NCBI GenBank assembly: GCA_963931925.1
Contig: OZ007567.1
Location: 85,281,177 to 85,345,176 of the forward strand
DNA: 64,000 bases
Source of the DNA: Onchidella celtica
Taxonomy: Eukaryota > Mollusca > Gastropoda > Systellommatophora > Onchidiidae
Direction of reading: 5' to 3'
Position numbers and translations under genes: made by a program. Shown in pieces: positions 35,722 through 47,798 of the stretch (its first letter is position 1; every line of letters starts with the position of its first letter). The notes under the pieces are model-generated. The model did not search any database, was not told the DNA's origin, and was given only the letters and a program-made list of their open reading frames with translations.

Positions 35722-38700
35722 TGCATGACTTAAACGTCAAATTCAGTGTGCATGCATAGCATACAAGAAGTGCACATGTTGAGCATGCGTCTGCCCTCTT
35801 GTGTCCTTAACGTGAGTGTGCATATGCGTGTGGGGTAGTGTTTACGGAATTCTCACTCCTGGAGACGGACATGATTATTTGGCTTGTGGGTATTTGATTG
35901 CGGCCCGTCCTTCTAATCATACCCTTCATTCAGTCCTTTGTGTAAGGTGTCTGCTGATCAAACCGCCGTGTCCTGGACTAGACGGAGATCAAAGAAAGAC
36001 TTGTATAATCAGACTCAGAAATGGGGTGAGTAATTGTGGACTTGTCGTGCCCTGACCATCCTAACAGATCGATCAAAGGCCTGGACAAACGAAGGCAAAT
36101 TCGATAATTGTTGGAGAGCTCAATTCACACCAATCTCATACTAACTCCCCCGGAACCGGAAGTTATTACCCCGGCACGGGAGTCTGTTGCCCGGTGCCCT
36201 CCCCTTTCCCCTGGCACGCGCATCCTCCTGAGTTATTGCCCCCAGCGCCCGACGTATAGGAGTTTAAATAAATCCCTGTCTGTAGAAATATGTGTTGCTA
36301 TTTTAGGAAATATGTACGATTTTACGTGTGCACGCTTGGACAGGTGTTCGTTTTCTGCCGTTATTAAAAGCCAAATTAAACCAGAAGCAGCTTTTTAAAG
36401 AACAGATGCAGTAAGAATGAAGGGAAGACCAAACCCAAGGAAACGGAATAATAAAACGAATCTTTATTCAAGTAGTTACGGCATCGCATAAAATTTAATG
36501 ATATCAAATGCTTGGGATGAGCAGTAAAGCTGCGCGGCCCCAAGGGTTTATGTGAGTTCAAGCACTGTTTATCATCAGAGCTGACATTATGTTCTCATTG
36601 TAATCTTTTACGATCTTTTGTGACCCCAGTATCTGTCTTACATGAAAGTTTATACGATAAACAGGTTTCTTCCGTCTGCATTCATTTTTTCTTAGGCTTT
36701 ACTTTGCTCCATCTTTCGTAAGTACTTTAAGGGTGTTTTTTTTTCTGTTTATTTTACTAGTTTGTGCGATGTGTAATTCTACCAGCTGAGATCACGCCCG
36801 AATTTGTATCCACATAACAGTATAACATGAGCCAATTTTGCCAGGCAAAGTACTGAGAATTAATGGACGTATGCAAAATTGTACTGACAAGAATATTTTT
36901 TAAAATGCTAGACATGGACATCGTTTGAATTCAAAGTAATTTTATGTAATTTATTTCATTTTTAAAGATTATTTTATTGGGAGGAAGGGAGCGTGTCAGA
37001 GGGCACTGTGGCTGTGCTGCTGATTATGTGAGCAAACTAAATTTCTTACACTGTTTATTTTTCTTATTTGTCTGTTAATCGTGATGGTATATTCCAAAGG
37101 AACTCACAAATGACATGCTACTGCTTGTACTCTAAGTCTAGTCCACAATGAAGTAACCTCTGTGTGGAAATAATTACAGAACATAAAAAGAGACGTTCCA
37201 ACACCAAACATTACCTCATCACTAACAAGGTTCTGGCATTTGCTGGGCATTATGAATCTCTGCAAGTAAATTAGAAATCATCATTAATTTAGTTATGGAT
37301 ATGTGTATATATACCTTTTGGAGAGGTGAGGGGGGCGTTTTGATGTAAGACAAACAAGCCTAGAACTGGATGAGAGGATACTGAAATATCTCGCCTTCAG
37401 CCTCACCATCATCAACAAAAACATGTCGGCAGCAAACGCAATTGGGACGACCAGATCAATTTTCAAAACTGCCCTGTCAAATTTCTACAGAAATGAACTC
37501 TATACGAGAATTACAACCGTATGGTTTTATTCTTTGTTTGTTCATATATTTTAACAGCATTTACACATGCATATCTTTTAATGTTCGAATCACATCAGAA
37601 AAAAAAATTCTTTAAATATTCGGTCACGATATCGACAGATAATTCTGCCATTTTCAGAGCTTTTCGTTCTGACTCTCTCTTAAAAATATAAATGTAAATT
37701 TTGAAATACATAATACATTGTAAAATACAATGATTAACGTGATCATAATATAATGAAGGCTGAACACTGCGCACGTCTTTCCTTGATTTGATAAGAAAAG
37801 TGAGTCAGAAAATGATAAACTAAATTATAAATTGCTCCCTATACTTAACAGTTTCGTAAGTGGTTTGAAACTATCCAAGCTAAATAGAATGTACTCTAAA
37901 AGGTACACTTGTTTCAAAGTCACGCCATCGACCACTCCATTTGTGAATACCCGTACAGTTTCCATAGACATTTGGCTTTGTTGTAGATTCTTCTAAGGTT
38001 AAGTAAGAGCGATTTGGGGTTATTTGAAGGAGAAATTGGCTTGATTACATAGAAGGAATCTGAGACTGGATGGGCTGCACTATCTTCACCTTGTTTTAAG
38101 GGCTAGTGAGTAGTGGACATGATGGCAACAGGTGCGAGCCTGGACTGCTTACAACGAAAGAATGTAAGATATGTACATTGGGGTATTAGGGTTTGTTTTG
38201 GTTCATTTTCTATTTTGCTACCCATTTGTTTTCTGTCTACCCCGTATATAAAATATGCCTTCTGTTTGTTTGCCCCCCGAATCTTAAAACCGAAAGTGTC
38301 TAGGTAACTCAAATCATTTTGGAAAAAATTAAGACGACAACGTTTCGCAGACTTACCGCCTCCAGATCTGAAATATGCCTATGCCATTACAGAGTTATCT
38401 CGGCAGTTTTATTAAGAACGCTAACATCAAGTAATTGGATATGAGACATCTTTCCAAATCAGTCCTTTGTGACTCTGGAACTTTTTTGCCTTGTTTTGTT
38501 GTTTTGTTTTGGTGGGGGAAGCGGGGTGTGTGCATCGACATTTTCTGGATTAAAGTGTTCAATGTGATCACTGATTTGTTGGATGAATCAACTTGTCGCC
38601 GAGACTGACGAATGTTTTATACACCACTAAGATCACTAATGGTCCATCAGTTACAGCTGCCCGGCCGCCCCTCAATAATCATCGTGCCACGATTACATCA

Positions 38701-39899
38701 AGTAATAAAATAGCGACCCTCATTCCACGAACCAACTGGATCCACTTTGAAGATGAAAGAGAATACGGGAACAGCCATTTAATCCAATGCGTCGAGTAAC
38801 GGATACAGACCGCAAGGTATGTTCGATATCAGTTAAGTTTACGAGGGAAGTCAGGCGGAGAGAATATTTCCAGTTATACCTTTTTCCTGCCTGCGAAGTT
38901 TAATGTGATTGGAATGGCTGGCACTTATCTTTTATGCTTGACAACTTTAGGAAAGAGTTCTGTACGTCCACGCAGACAATATATCTTACACCTATCTCTA
39001 ACACTGTCCTTCTCCCTGATATTAAAACTTTGTTTTCTGGTTGAGAGGATAAGGTGTGGGGTTTAGGGATAAGATTAGATTCAGAGCTAGGGATAAGGAC
39101 AGGGTTAGAGTTAAGTTAGGGTATCTTAAATAGGTGGTCGGGTCGTCAGAAAATATTCCCCAATATTTTTGTCTGAAGCAAAACTGGGGGATGCCGTACG
39201 ATGGACCGTTACTTCTAAATCCACTCATCTTGTAAGGGACTGAAAGAATAATGTTTGGTATGTTCCCTGTTTAGCTCAGTATTTCCACGCATGTCATTCG
39301 GCGGCCAGGGATTCACAATAATTCTGCGCAGAGTCGTGATTATTTTGTCTTAAAACCAGGACAAACTAGCTATTCTAAAAGTGCAACGAAATGTTTCTAT
39401 TTGAAAATAACGTTCTGAGTTTGGTTTGATTCCGTCTCGTTTTAATTGCTGCTTAGACCGAATGGTATCTGCAGTTGATGTTTTTGCTGTTGACGATTCG
39501 AGATTGCGCGCATGTTTATGCAGTATATTATTTAGTTACACCCGAAGTTGTTCTCCTTGCATGCAGCGACACCCTATAAGCATAAGACACTGCAGCAAGT
39601 TACGCTCTCACAAAGGACACCAGGTAGTTTGCGCTTCTTCTTTCCGTTTTCTGGTATATGAAAATGACCGCTTTGACATGAAACCTATTGTTAATATTAC
39701 AGCCACCCATTCTAGTTAGACGGTAATATTGCAACCATCCAGTGGCTTCATTTATTTCCAGATAAATTGACCCGGCACATCGGAATGATGACTACAATGG
39801 AGGGAACCGACAGCTAAATCATGATCACTAACTCACACAACTTTTTGAAAGCATTGTAGACTACATCATTTCAATATTACCATGTTGGTCGAGATTGTT
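35722..39899. other. Intergenic or intronic DNA, nothing recognised
   Basis: About 4.2 kb. A weak TTAGGG-like patch lies at 39060-39122. No exon with paired splice sites or protein motif was found. It would lie in a large intron if the 31.3-kb exon belongs to the IGFBP gene. Confidence 0.4.
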
Positions 39900-39907
39900 G
39901 GTACACA

Positions 39908-40295
39908 CCACAGACTAATAAAATACCCAGACTGGATGAGCCCATTGTGTGACGTCACAAACAGCGAAAGGTCATGAACCATCCGCCACATTACGTTTAC
40001 GGTTGCTACCGACGCTTCAGCACAGCTACAATGCAGTGGGCGCTAAATGTCCATACGTTCATCATTTATAACAATAAGATAAAGGCAGCTGTAGACAATA
40101 CAAGTTAATGCATTATTTATACACGTACAACCAATCTTGACAAATAAAAAGAAATTTCTACTGCAGATAGAACTAGAATCGGAATTTCCCGAGCGGCGGC
40201 CACGTTGGTTATACGGCCGCATCTCATTAACTTCCGTAAAAAACGACACAGCCCGAAGCTTGTGTTTCCAGTCTGGTTGATTTATTAGTCTGTGG
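39908..40295. mobile_element. MITE with 28-bp terminal inverted repeats
   Basis: The left end CCACAGACTAATAAA continues to CCAGACTGG, and the right end is its inverted counterpart (about 40268-40295), with 4 mismatches in 28. TACACA directly flanks both sides. The shared flank extends to TGGTACACA (39899-39907 and 40293-40301), so the target duplication is 6 to 9 bp depending on where the element is taken to end. An 8-bp reading would suit hAT. The interior is non-coding and includes TGACGTCA near 39951. About 388 bp. Confidence 0.75.
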
Positions 40296-40301
40296 TACAC
40301 A

Positions 40302-40567
40302 CGTAGTGTTTTGAATATGATGGTTAGGACTACTACAGTTTTGTTAGCGTCTGATGGTTTTGTGTTGTTGTTGTTTTTTTTAAATTGTTTTTTTTTTCAC
40401 TAAAGCTTTTTTTTCAGTTCATGAGTGGTGGCTTTTCCTAGCAAAAAAAAGAAAACACGATATCTGAACAGTTTTTATGAAAATAAAAGTAAAAATAGCA
40501 AGCCTGGAAATGTGCATGGACGATGAATAATGAAGCCAAAAGACGTTTTTTTCGTTTTGTTTCAATG
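40302..40567. other. T-rich spacer
   Basis: Poly-T runs near 40374-40413. Otherwise nothing recognised. Confidence 0.4.
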
Positions 40568-40795
40568 ATGGACAGACAGACAGATAGAAATACAGGAAGG
40601 CAAGCCAGCAGGCAGGCAGACAGACAGACAAACAGGTAGGCAGGCAGGCAGGCAGAGACAGACAGACAAACATGCAGGCAGACAGACACAGAGACAGACA
40701 GACGGACACAGAGAGGGGGGAAGACAGAGGAAGACAGAGAGAGAGAGAGAGCGACACAGACAGAGACACATACAGAGCGGGAGGGAGAGAGAAAT
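40568..40795. repeat. (CAGA)n / (CAGG)n / (GA)n compound microsatellite
   Basis: Purine-rich on the plus strand. The cysteine/leucine-rich minus-strand frames are repeat translations. Confidence 0.95.
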
Positions 40796-42705
40796 GATGC
40801 ATATTCCTAGACCTGAAAAGATACTTACCAATCTAACACAGAGATATTATTATAGTGGCAAACAAACTGAAGGAACAAAGGCGTACGGAAGTTTCCGGGT
40901 CTGGATATGAAAATCTTTTTTTCTCTCTGTCCACATACAACAACTAATTAACCCTTCCCAGACTGTGATCTGTCCCTCACATCCATCGGCCGCCAGTGAA
41001 GAATGCGTGGCGGTTAATATCATAGTCAAACTCTCAGTTCTTGGTTAAATATTTGGATGCTGTGACGAAACACCCAGGGCACGTTCTTGCTGTGTCAGGA
41101 CGACATTTTAAACATTCACTGGTGACCCTGTGGCGACGCGTGGGCGGCACTCACAAAAGAAGTACAAAATGCTACGAAATGCATTATTTATGCGTTTATC
41201 ACTTATGGATATTTACACAACATGACACTGACCATTATTATAACTACATATTATCATAGTTTCCTTATTGGTAGATAGAGAATGTCAGCTGTTGATGTAT
41301 TATGCCAATTTCACGTATTCTGGAATTAAATATTCTGATATCTAACCTAGCCTGGACCAGCGGCTCATCTTGTCGTTTCTGCAGTTGATTTAACAGATTT
41401 TATTTTTTTTATATTAACATGGTTGATTAAAATTTAGACATTTTACGGTACGGGGCTTTTCCTGTTAGATTTTTAACTACACTTTCGTTTGATTTTATCC
41501 ATAGGAATCTGAGGGCTGAAGGCTAGTTCAAAGTCAGACAACCAAAGACCGTGAAAGGCCAAAAGCAAAGTGGCCGTCATCGTAGCGATGCGCCGTTTAA
41601 CCCAAACTCAAACACGAACTATTCTGTGTTAGTTTGCAGTGTTGATCTTTTGAGACCTTTCCATTACGTCTGCTGCCACACTTTGGGTGGCGGTGGCGCC
41701 CTTGTTCCTCCTCTCTGCCGAAGTTTATCTATGATTAGATAGTCTGTAAAGCCGGGAGGGTCGGTGCATTTTTTTCTTCTTTCATTACTTGATGCGCTGA
41801 TCAAAACTTATTCGGATACTTGGAAACGTGGAAGTGATCTTGCTAGGAATATTCCAGCTCTGTTCAGCTCAAGGCTTATGTCTATAGCATGTTATGTCTG
41901 GACTGAGCCGAAACCCATTAACCTCGTCTGGATAAGGCAGAAAGACAAAAGCGTTTTTCGTATTCACTCTCTTTCCTTCTCTCACTCTTACTTCCTGAAA
42001 TAAAATAAACATCATCACGATGGCAAGTAAAAGCCGACGAGAGCTTTATTTTTCTCTTAAAATAATGTGCTTGTTTTCTCTCTGCGCTGATTTCCTCTAT
42101 GCCTTAAATTGAATGCTCACTTTATAAAGTAATGGGGGGGGGGGGGCGCGGCTTTATATTTTCGTAACCATTGGTGGTTCGTGAAACTCGGTTGAAAACC
42201 ACCAAGATGTTAGATACAGGCTTTTAAGAGAACACGCCATCCTAACTAAGAGTATTCTATGGCAGCCTCAGCAAACCTAGACAACGATACGTCCCCGCCT
42301 GTGGCAGTAAACCATTTCCTGAGCAGCCAGGCTAATGCCAGGTGACAATTTAAAGGCAATGTTCAGCCTCGCGCAATCTCGGTGTCTCCGATCCCCGAGA
42401 CACCACTAATTAACACAATTACATCACGATAAAGAGGCTGCAGGTGTCGAGGCTTACATGTATTTACGTAGCCCCAGAGGGTAGAATCGTGGCTTATGTC
42501 AGCTGTTTGTACTTAAACTTTCGATCTCTCCTTTGCCCTGTTTTACAAATACGCTTGAACTCGAACGAAAATCTCTACAGAAAAGTAATATCTAGGATAC
42601 GCCTTCTTGAAAGTATTCAGCAGGGGGCTGAGATCTTGTGATCTTAACACTACAATAATGGTTTCTATTGCGTTACTGCAGTCTTTGTAGCCGATAAAAC
42701 GGGCC
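40796..42705. other. No gene recognised
   Basis: Contains a poly-G tract (42133-42147). No exon, RNA or transposon end that I can support. Confidence 0.4.
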
Positions 42706-42773
42706 TATTTACTTGATACACCTAAGCGTATTTACTTCATACGTTTAAGCGTATTTGCTTGATACGCCTAATT
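42706..42773. repeat. 23-bp tandem repeat, three copies
   Basis: Units begin TATTTACTTGATACACC (42706), TATTTACTTCATACG (42729) and TATTTGCTTGATACGCC (42752), each followed by TAAGCG or TAATT. The spacing is exactly 23. Confidence 0.75.
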
Positions 42774-43643
42774 TCTCTTTGTTGTTTCCACGATTTTTGT
42801 AGATATCTTTATTGTAATAGGATTTCATTCTCCATCTATTGTACTGTTTTATCTGTGCTGAGATTTATTACTTGGTTAATGATCCATTTTGACTTCGCTG
42901 ATATCGTTTACAGGCAACCTTTATGTGATTACTAGTATATGTAGAAGGCGTTACGTTGTTCATTGATGTATTTTTTCCTTTATTTCGTAAGCTCTTTAGA
43001 TTTTCAGTCGGTCGTTTAATAAAGTCGTGAAGTGACGTAAATTCCACTCTGGATTTACATTTTGCATTCCCAACGTCTAATGAGTGATTAATAAGAACAA
43101 GTCATGGCAAAAATATGATCTCAATCCACCCCTCCCTTCCTCGGGGAACATTAAAGTCATTCGGGAAACACTGAATATCACAACATTCATTCACATTCGC
43201 ATGAGTACGAGCTGATCGTGGTATCAATATTGACCTACTGCATTAACGCCTCCACAGGCTTTGTATGTCAACAGTCCGCGTAAAGCTTCTGTATTTGATC
43301 CATTCGACTCGATCACTGTACAGTAAATCGAAGTCATGCAGTGCAATTTGGCAATATTTAGTTGACTCATAGTACTAACGCGCAAATCTCTTGCCATCAA
43401 TTTAACCCTGTCAGCGTGTACTCCACGCGTAAGTCTGCACCCTTTCTTAGTCTACAGCTGATATGAATGGCGATTTGTAATATCGATGACAAAAGAAAAG
43501 TTATTCCAAATCAAACAAAATATACATGCTCGTATGTACCAGGGAAACAGATAAAATGTTGAACTGGTTTAGCATTGTACCGTAGTGATTGCTGAAGTCT
43601 AAGAGATTGCTATAGTTAACTATGTTACCTGTTTTGAGTGAAG
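42774..43643. other. No gene recognised
   Basis: AT-rich DNA, nothing identified. Confidence 0.4.
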
Positions 43644-43751
43644 TTAATTTCTAGACCAAAATTTCCGTTGACCATCGCAAGCATTGTTATTATTGTATTA
43701 ATTTCTAGACCAAAATTTCCGCTGTCCATCACAAGCATTGTGTCATTATTG
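43644..43751. repeat. 54-bp tandem duplication
   Basis: TTAATTTCTAGACCAAAAT starts at 43644 and again at 43698. The copies agree to the CAAGCATTG block with few differences. The second copy runs directly into the ATATT array. Confidence 0.85.
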
Positions 43752-43917
43752 CATTATATTATATTATATTATATTATATTATATTATATTATATTATATT
43801 ATATTATATTATATTATATTATATTATATTATATTATATTATATTATATTATATTATATTATATTATATTATATTATATTATATTATATTATATTATATT
43901 ACATTATATTATATTTT
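43752..43917. repeat. (ATATT)n pentanucleotide microsatellite
   Basis: About 32 almost perfect units, with one C interruption near the right end. Confidence 0.97.
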
Positions 43918-44462
43918 GATATACAAAATTTAAGCATCGATTCATCCATTCACCCATCCATTTCTTGCCCATTCATCCGTGTGTTTGTTTGTCCATTCAG
44001 ACTACAAATAAATAACAGATTGCTACAACACAATTGTTCTGTGTTGCTAGTTTCACTCAGTTTTGGCGGTTACACGTTACACACGGGGGCGGGTATATAA
44101 TGGTAATTGTTAGGGCAACTTTAGGGAGATATCAGATGGCGGAGTTCAGCATGGGGATTGTGGTAGTGGGAGGACCCTACTCATGCCTTAATCTGGGTGG
44201 TAACAATAAATTACTCTTCATTCATTGTATTTCCACCAAGGTAAAATATCTTAACGACTGTTGTTTTTTTTTTACTTTCCAACGTGGCATTTTGAAAGGT
44301 TCCTCTTTCAAGGAAACAAGTTTATCTCGCAATGTTCCAGTTGTTTACAGGAACTTACTTGGGCACAATCTGCCACCGGTTGATGTCTTCTCAACAACAA
44401 CCACACCAACAACAACAAAGGCGAGAAGAATGAAAACGCGGCTTGAACGCTAATATAACCAT
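43918..44462. other. No gene recognised
   Basis: A 139-codon plus frame (44034-44453) begins at a weak context and has no known domain. It is probably chance. Confidence 0.4.
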
Positions 44463-44464
44463 TA

Positions 44465-44689
44465 AGCTGTGTTTTCATATGATCATGTATGCGGAAACGG
44501 GAGCGGAAATGTCAAAAATCCATCAAGTCGGAAAAAGAAAGAGTGTTTCCGTGAGTACGGAAGCCATGTTCCATGTACACTGAAGCGGCGTTTTCGTAAA
44601 CGTGAAAACACTCTTTCTATTTCACTACTTGAATGGTTTTTGACGTTTCCGCTGCCGTTGCCGTTTCCGTACACATGAAAACCCAGTTT
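44465..44689. mobile_element. Palindromic MITE with TA target duplication, copy 1 (225 bp)
   Basis: The left arm starts AGCTGTGTTTTCAT and continues with GCGGAAACGGGAGCGGAAA and TCAAAAATCCATCAAG. The right arm, inverted, starts AAACTGGGTTTTCATGTG and continues GTACGGAAACGGCAACGG, GTCAAAAACCATTCAAG. The element is a long imperfect palindrome over nearly its whole length. TA flanks both ends (44463-44464, 44690-44691), as expected for Tc1/mariner-like or other TA-targeting transposases. A second copy lies at 59590-59762. Non-coding. Confidence 0.8.
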
Positions 44690-44691
44690 TA

Positions 44692-47600
44692 TCATGCTAA
44701 GATGCTGGAAAAACCAACTCCAATGCTCAGCAATGGCACGCTTACCTGGCCGAACAAACTGCTCGCGGACGCTTTTTACAGAAGTCAGCTGTACATTTCG
44801 GTCGACAGAACTGGACAAAAGCTGCATCAGCCTGATGTCCCCGACCTCGGGTTTTGGACACTGAAAAGATACAAAAGTGTAAGCTCTGAAACATTCACAG
44901 TGTTAAACATTCTGCCGATTTTCGCGCTTTGACCTACTCTGGTATAAAATCGATTTGACTGTATTCAAGTCAGTGGATGTTTAGATAGATCTAGTTTCGA
45001 GCTACTGAACTTTTCCCCGTGGTTTCTCCTCTTCTCTGTACGGTGTTGTAGCATTTTCGAGGGTGAAATCGACCAGATCCACCTTCTCCATAATTTCTCA
45101 GGAATGTAGTGCATGGGATACCCGATAGCCTAATCCATCACATCCTTCTAAGCTCCCAACTGCAAAACCATACTCGATTATTATACCTTCAGAAATACTT
45201 TGAGAATACAACCCCCCTCCCCCCCCCCCCCCCCATGGCCTTGTCTCCGAGTTCCAAAAGACAGTTTATGTGTGGAATGGGAGTACGCGGTAAACAATTT
45301 TTATTGCCATTTTGTTCTAACAAGCTTCCTTAGGAAGTAGGCTGATCATTTGAAATGTTTCTTCCACGCCAGAGAGCCAATCTAATGTCAAACAATCGAA
45401 CAAAAAGCCCACATGATGCATGAAATTCGATGCAAGTATTATTACTGAGATCATAATGCAGAAAATGTTTAATCTTATATTTCACTATCTAAGCACTTAA
45501 GTTCTGGGATAAAATCACAGAAAGTGCTACTTCTTAGTATTTCTGGTCCAAACTTGAAGAAGCTGGGTTTTGTTTTGTGTTTTTTTGTTGTTTTTTTATC
45601 CGTCAGCGAGAGGAAGGTGAGCACTTTCATTTATCAACCATTTGGTTGCCCAAAAGATCGCTGTCGCGCAAAATTAATTATCATCACTCAAGCCACGCAT
45701 TAATTGGCGGCGCTGCAAATGTTTTTTCGATCCACCAAATTGTAGCGTGAACAAGGTTGGTTTACCCAGTTCACAATGTCCTACTGTTTGCCAACTCGCG
45801 AATGCTGAAGCCTTCGGTCTTGTGTTTTGTTTTGTTTTTGGCTGGATCAGAGGCTGAAACACAGTCTCAGGTGCTCAGTAAATGGGGTGATTTTCTTTTT
45901 TCAAATGTAATATATACTACTTAACCATCAAATACATAAATTCACGAAAAAAATTATGCAGCCCACAAAGTCGGCTTAAACCACCGTACGTAAACTGTTA
46001 ACAATATAAAATATTATTGTTCCGTGAATTTGTTTTATTTTAAAAGACCGTCGAAGAATAATCGAAGAGAGGAATGCTTTCCCTAAAATATTTGGATTTT
46101 GTCGATTTGCTACCTCGGGAAAATGGGACAGTTAATAATTAATGTGATTTTGATGTTAGTACGATTTCAGAGAAGTCAACTATTCTAAGATAAATTGGGA
46201 AGTGGCTATTCTGGCCACTTGGCCGGGCTAATCTCCAAAGTCACAGATCATGAGAAATAGCCTGAGAATGGGGAACACATACATCTATGAGAGTCTGTAA
46301 GTATAATTATTGTGGTACCCTTTCGTCTAGTGTTTCTACTGTATTCTAAGTCACACCAGTCTTCCTGGTAATTTAGTCTTTATCAGGGTCCTCCTACAGA
46401 CACGGATAATCTATGAAGTACGACAGATTCTGTCTTTTAACCAGTGGCGTTTCATTCCAAATGATTCTAGCACTGACACTAAATAAGATTTACGTCAGTA
46501 CATTAAATGTGACTAGAAATAAATGGGAATGAACCACACATATCGGAATAAATATAAGCACATTAATTTTTGGCTTTCTGCCATTCTTAAGCTCGTCCAC
46601 CCACCCATAGACTCCCCATCTCCATTTTACTCCCTGATACAAAATTCTATTCAGATCTATACAAAACAGTTTTTGAAAGCTTTACCAATGTTGTAAAGTT
46701 TAAACAGAAATATTCAATTCCATTCGTGAATTTCAAATTGATGAAAGATCTGAACATAAATAAAGTACAAAAAAATAAAACATGAAAGGAGCAAAATGGC
46801 CATCATCGTGTTTATGCGCCGCAAAACGTAAAAAGCAATTCAGACGCACCCCTCCCCTCCCCTTTCAACCGAAAGAAGGCTGTCTTACTTAAATGAAACT
46901 ATTGTATTGCGAAATAAATCTACACACACAGGGAAATTTGCCACTTCCAAGATCGCTTCTTGTCGCGAAAATGAATGTTTTCCTCTTCGTTACGCGTAAC
47001 TGTAAAGATCCCCATAAACAACGGTGATATTTATGTGAATTAAGAGAAATTGGAGCTTAAATCTCTTTCTATTCGCTCCTTTCTCGTTTAAAAAAAATGA
47101 AAAAGGAGCTGTTAATTTTGTTGGCAAGCCTAGAGTGCCACACCTATTAAAGCCATGGAGCCCACTAGAGTGCAGACTTGTTACTTTGCCATTAAACAAG
47201 CACTTTATTTACAAATCCACACCAATTAGGCCGTCAAAATCCCAATCGGAATGTTTTCTGGTAATCTCACAAATTTACAGAGAGCTTTCCTACGACTTCC
47301 GAACGCTCTCAGTGGTGTAGATCTTGTTGCCGCACAGCAGTCTTCTTGTCGCTTATTACTTCATGTAAACACCGCTAAAAGCAGTCAGATTAGAGAAAAG
47401 TGTCTTTCGACTCAATTATCATTGTTGAGAAAGAACGTAGCAAAATGGTTATGGAATTCCTGATTCCGGTGGAAAAGGTGTTTGTGTTCATAAGCACTCT
47501 TGTCTGAGGAACATTCATCTGAAACTTTGTAATAAAGGCTTCTATGACGATCTTCACTTCTCAATTGGTTTCCGATAGTGGCTATTTGGATTGTGTAGCC

Positions 47601-47703
47601 AAAGTACTCACAACATGTCTTTCTGTGACCGATTTATCGCCAGATTCCCGAAACTTTATTCTCACCGTTTCACTAGCGAAGGCATTGTTGTAACTAACGT
47701 TCC
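44692..47703. other. No gene recognised
   Basis: A poly-C tract lies at 45212-45233. Otherwise AT-rich DNA with no supported feature. It is intron 2 if the IGFBP gene extends to 31.3 kb. Confidence 0.4.
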
Positions 47704-47798
47704 CTTTGCGTTGTATTGTATCTTTCTGTATTATTTCTTACGCAACATACAATTTTGCTACATACAACTATTTCTTTTTGCCAAATCTTGGCTAGTGA
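47704..47798 (+). repeat. Short dispersed repeat, copy 1
   Basis: Shares with 55399-55497, in the same order, TTG.GTTGTATTG, ATTATTTCTTACGC, GCTACAT.CAACT and a T-rich TTTTTG end. About 95 bp of recognisable similarity. The family is unknown. Confidence 0.5.

Noticed and set aside
39060-39122. TTAGGG-like words considered as interstitial telomere repeat
   Set aside because: Only scattered GGGTTAG, TTAGGG and TTAGAT words with no regular 6-bp period.
44034-44453. 139-codon plus frame
   Set aside because: No recognisable domain and no paired splice sites. The composition varies along the frame and the end is threonine-rich low complexity.
41551-46836. Similar words around GGCCRTCATCGT and ATGCGCCG at about 41571 and 46798 as a repeat pair
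   Set aside because: Similarity covers only about 35 bases and does not extend. Too short to call a repeat family.
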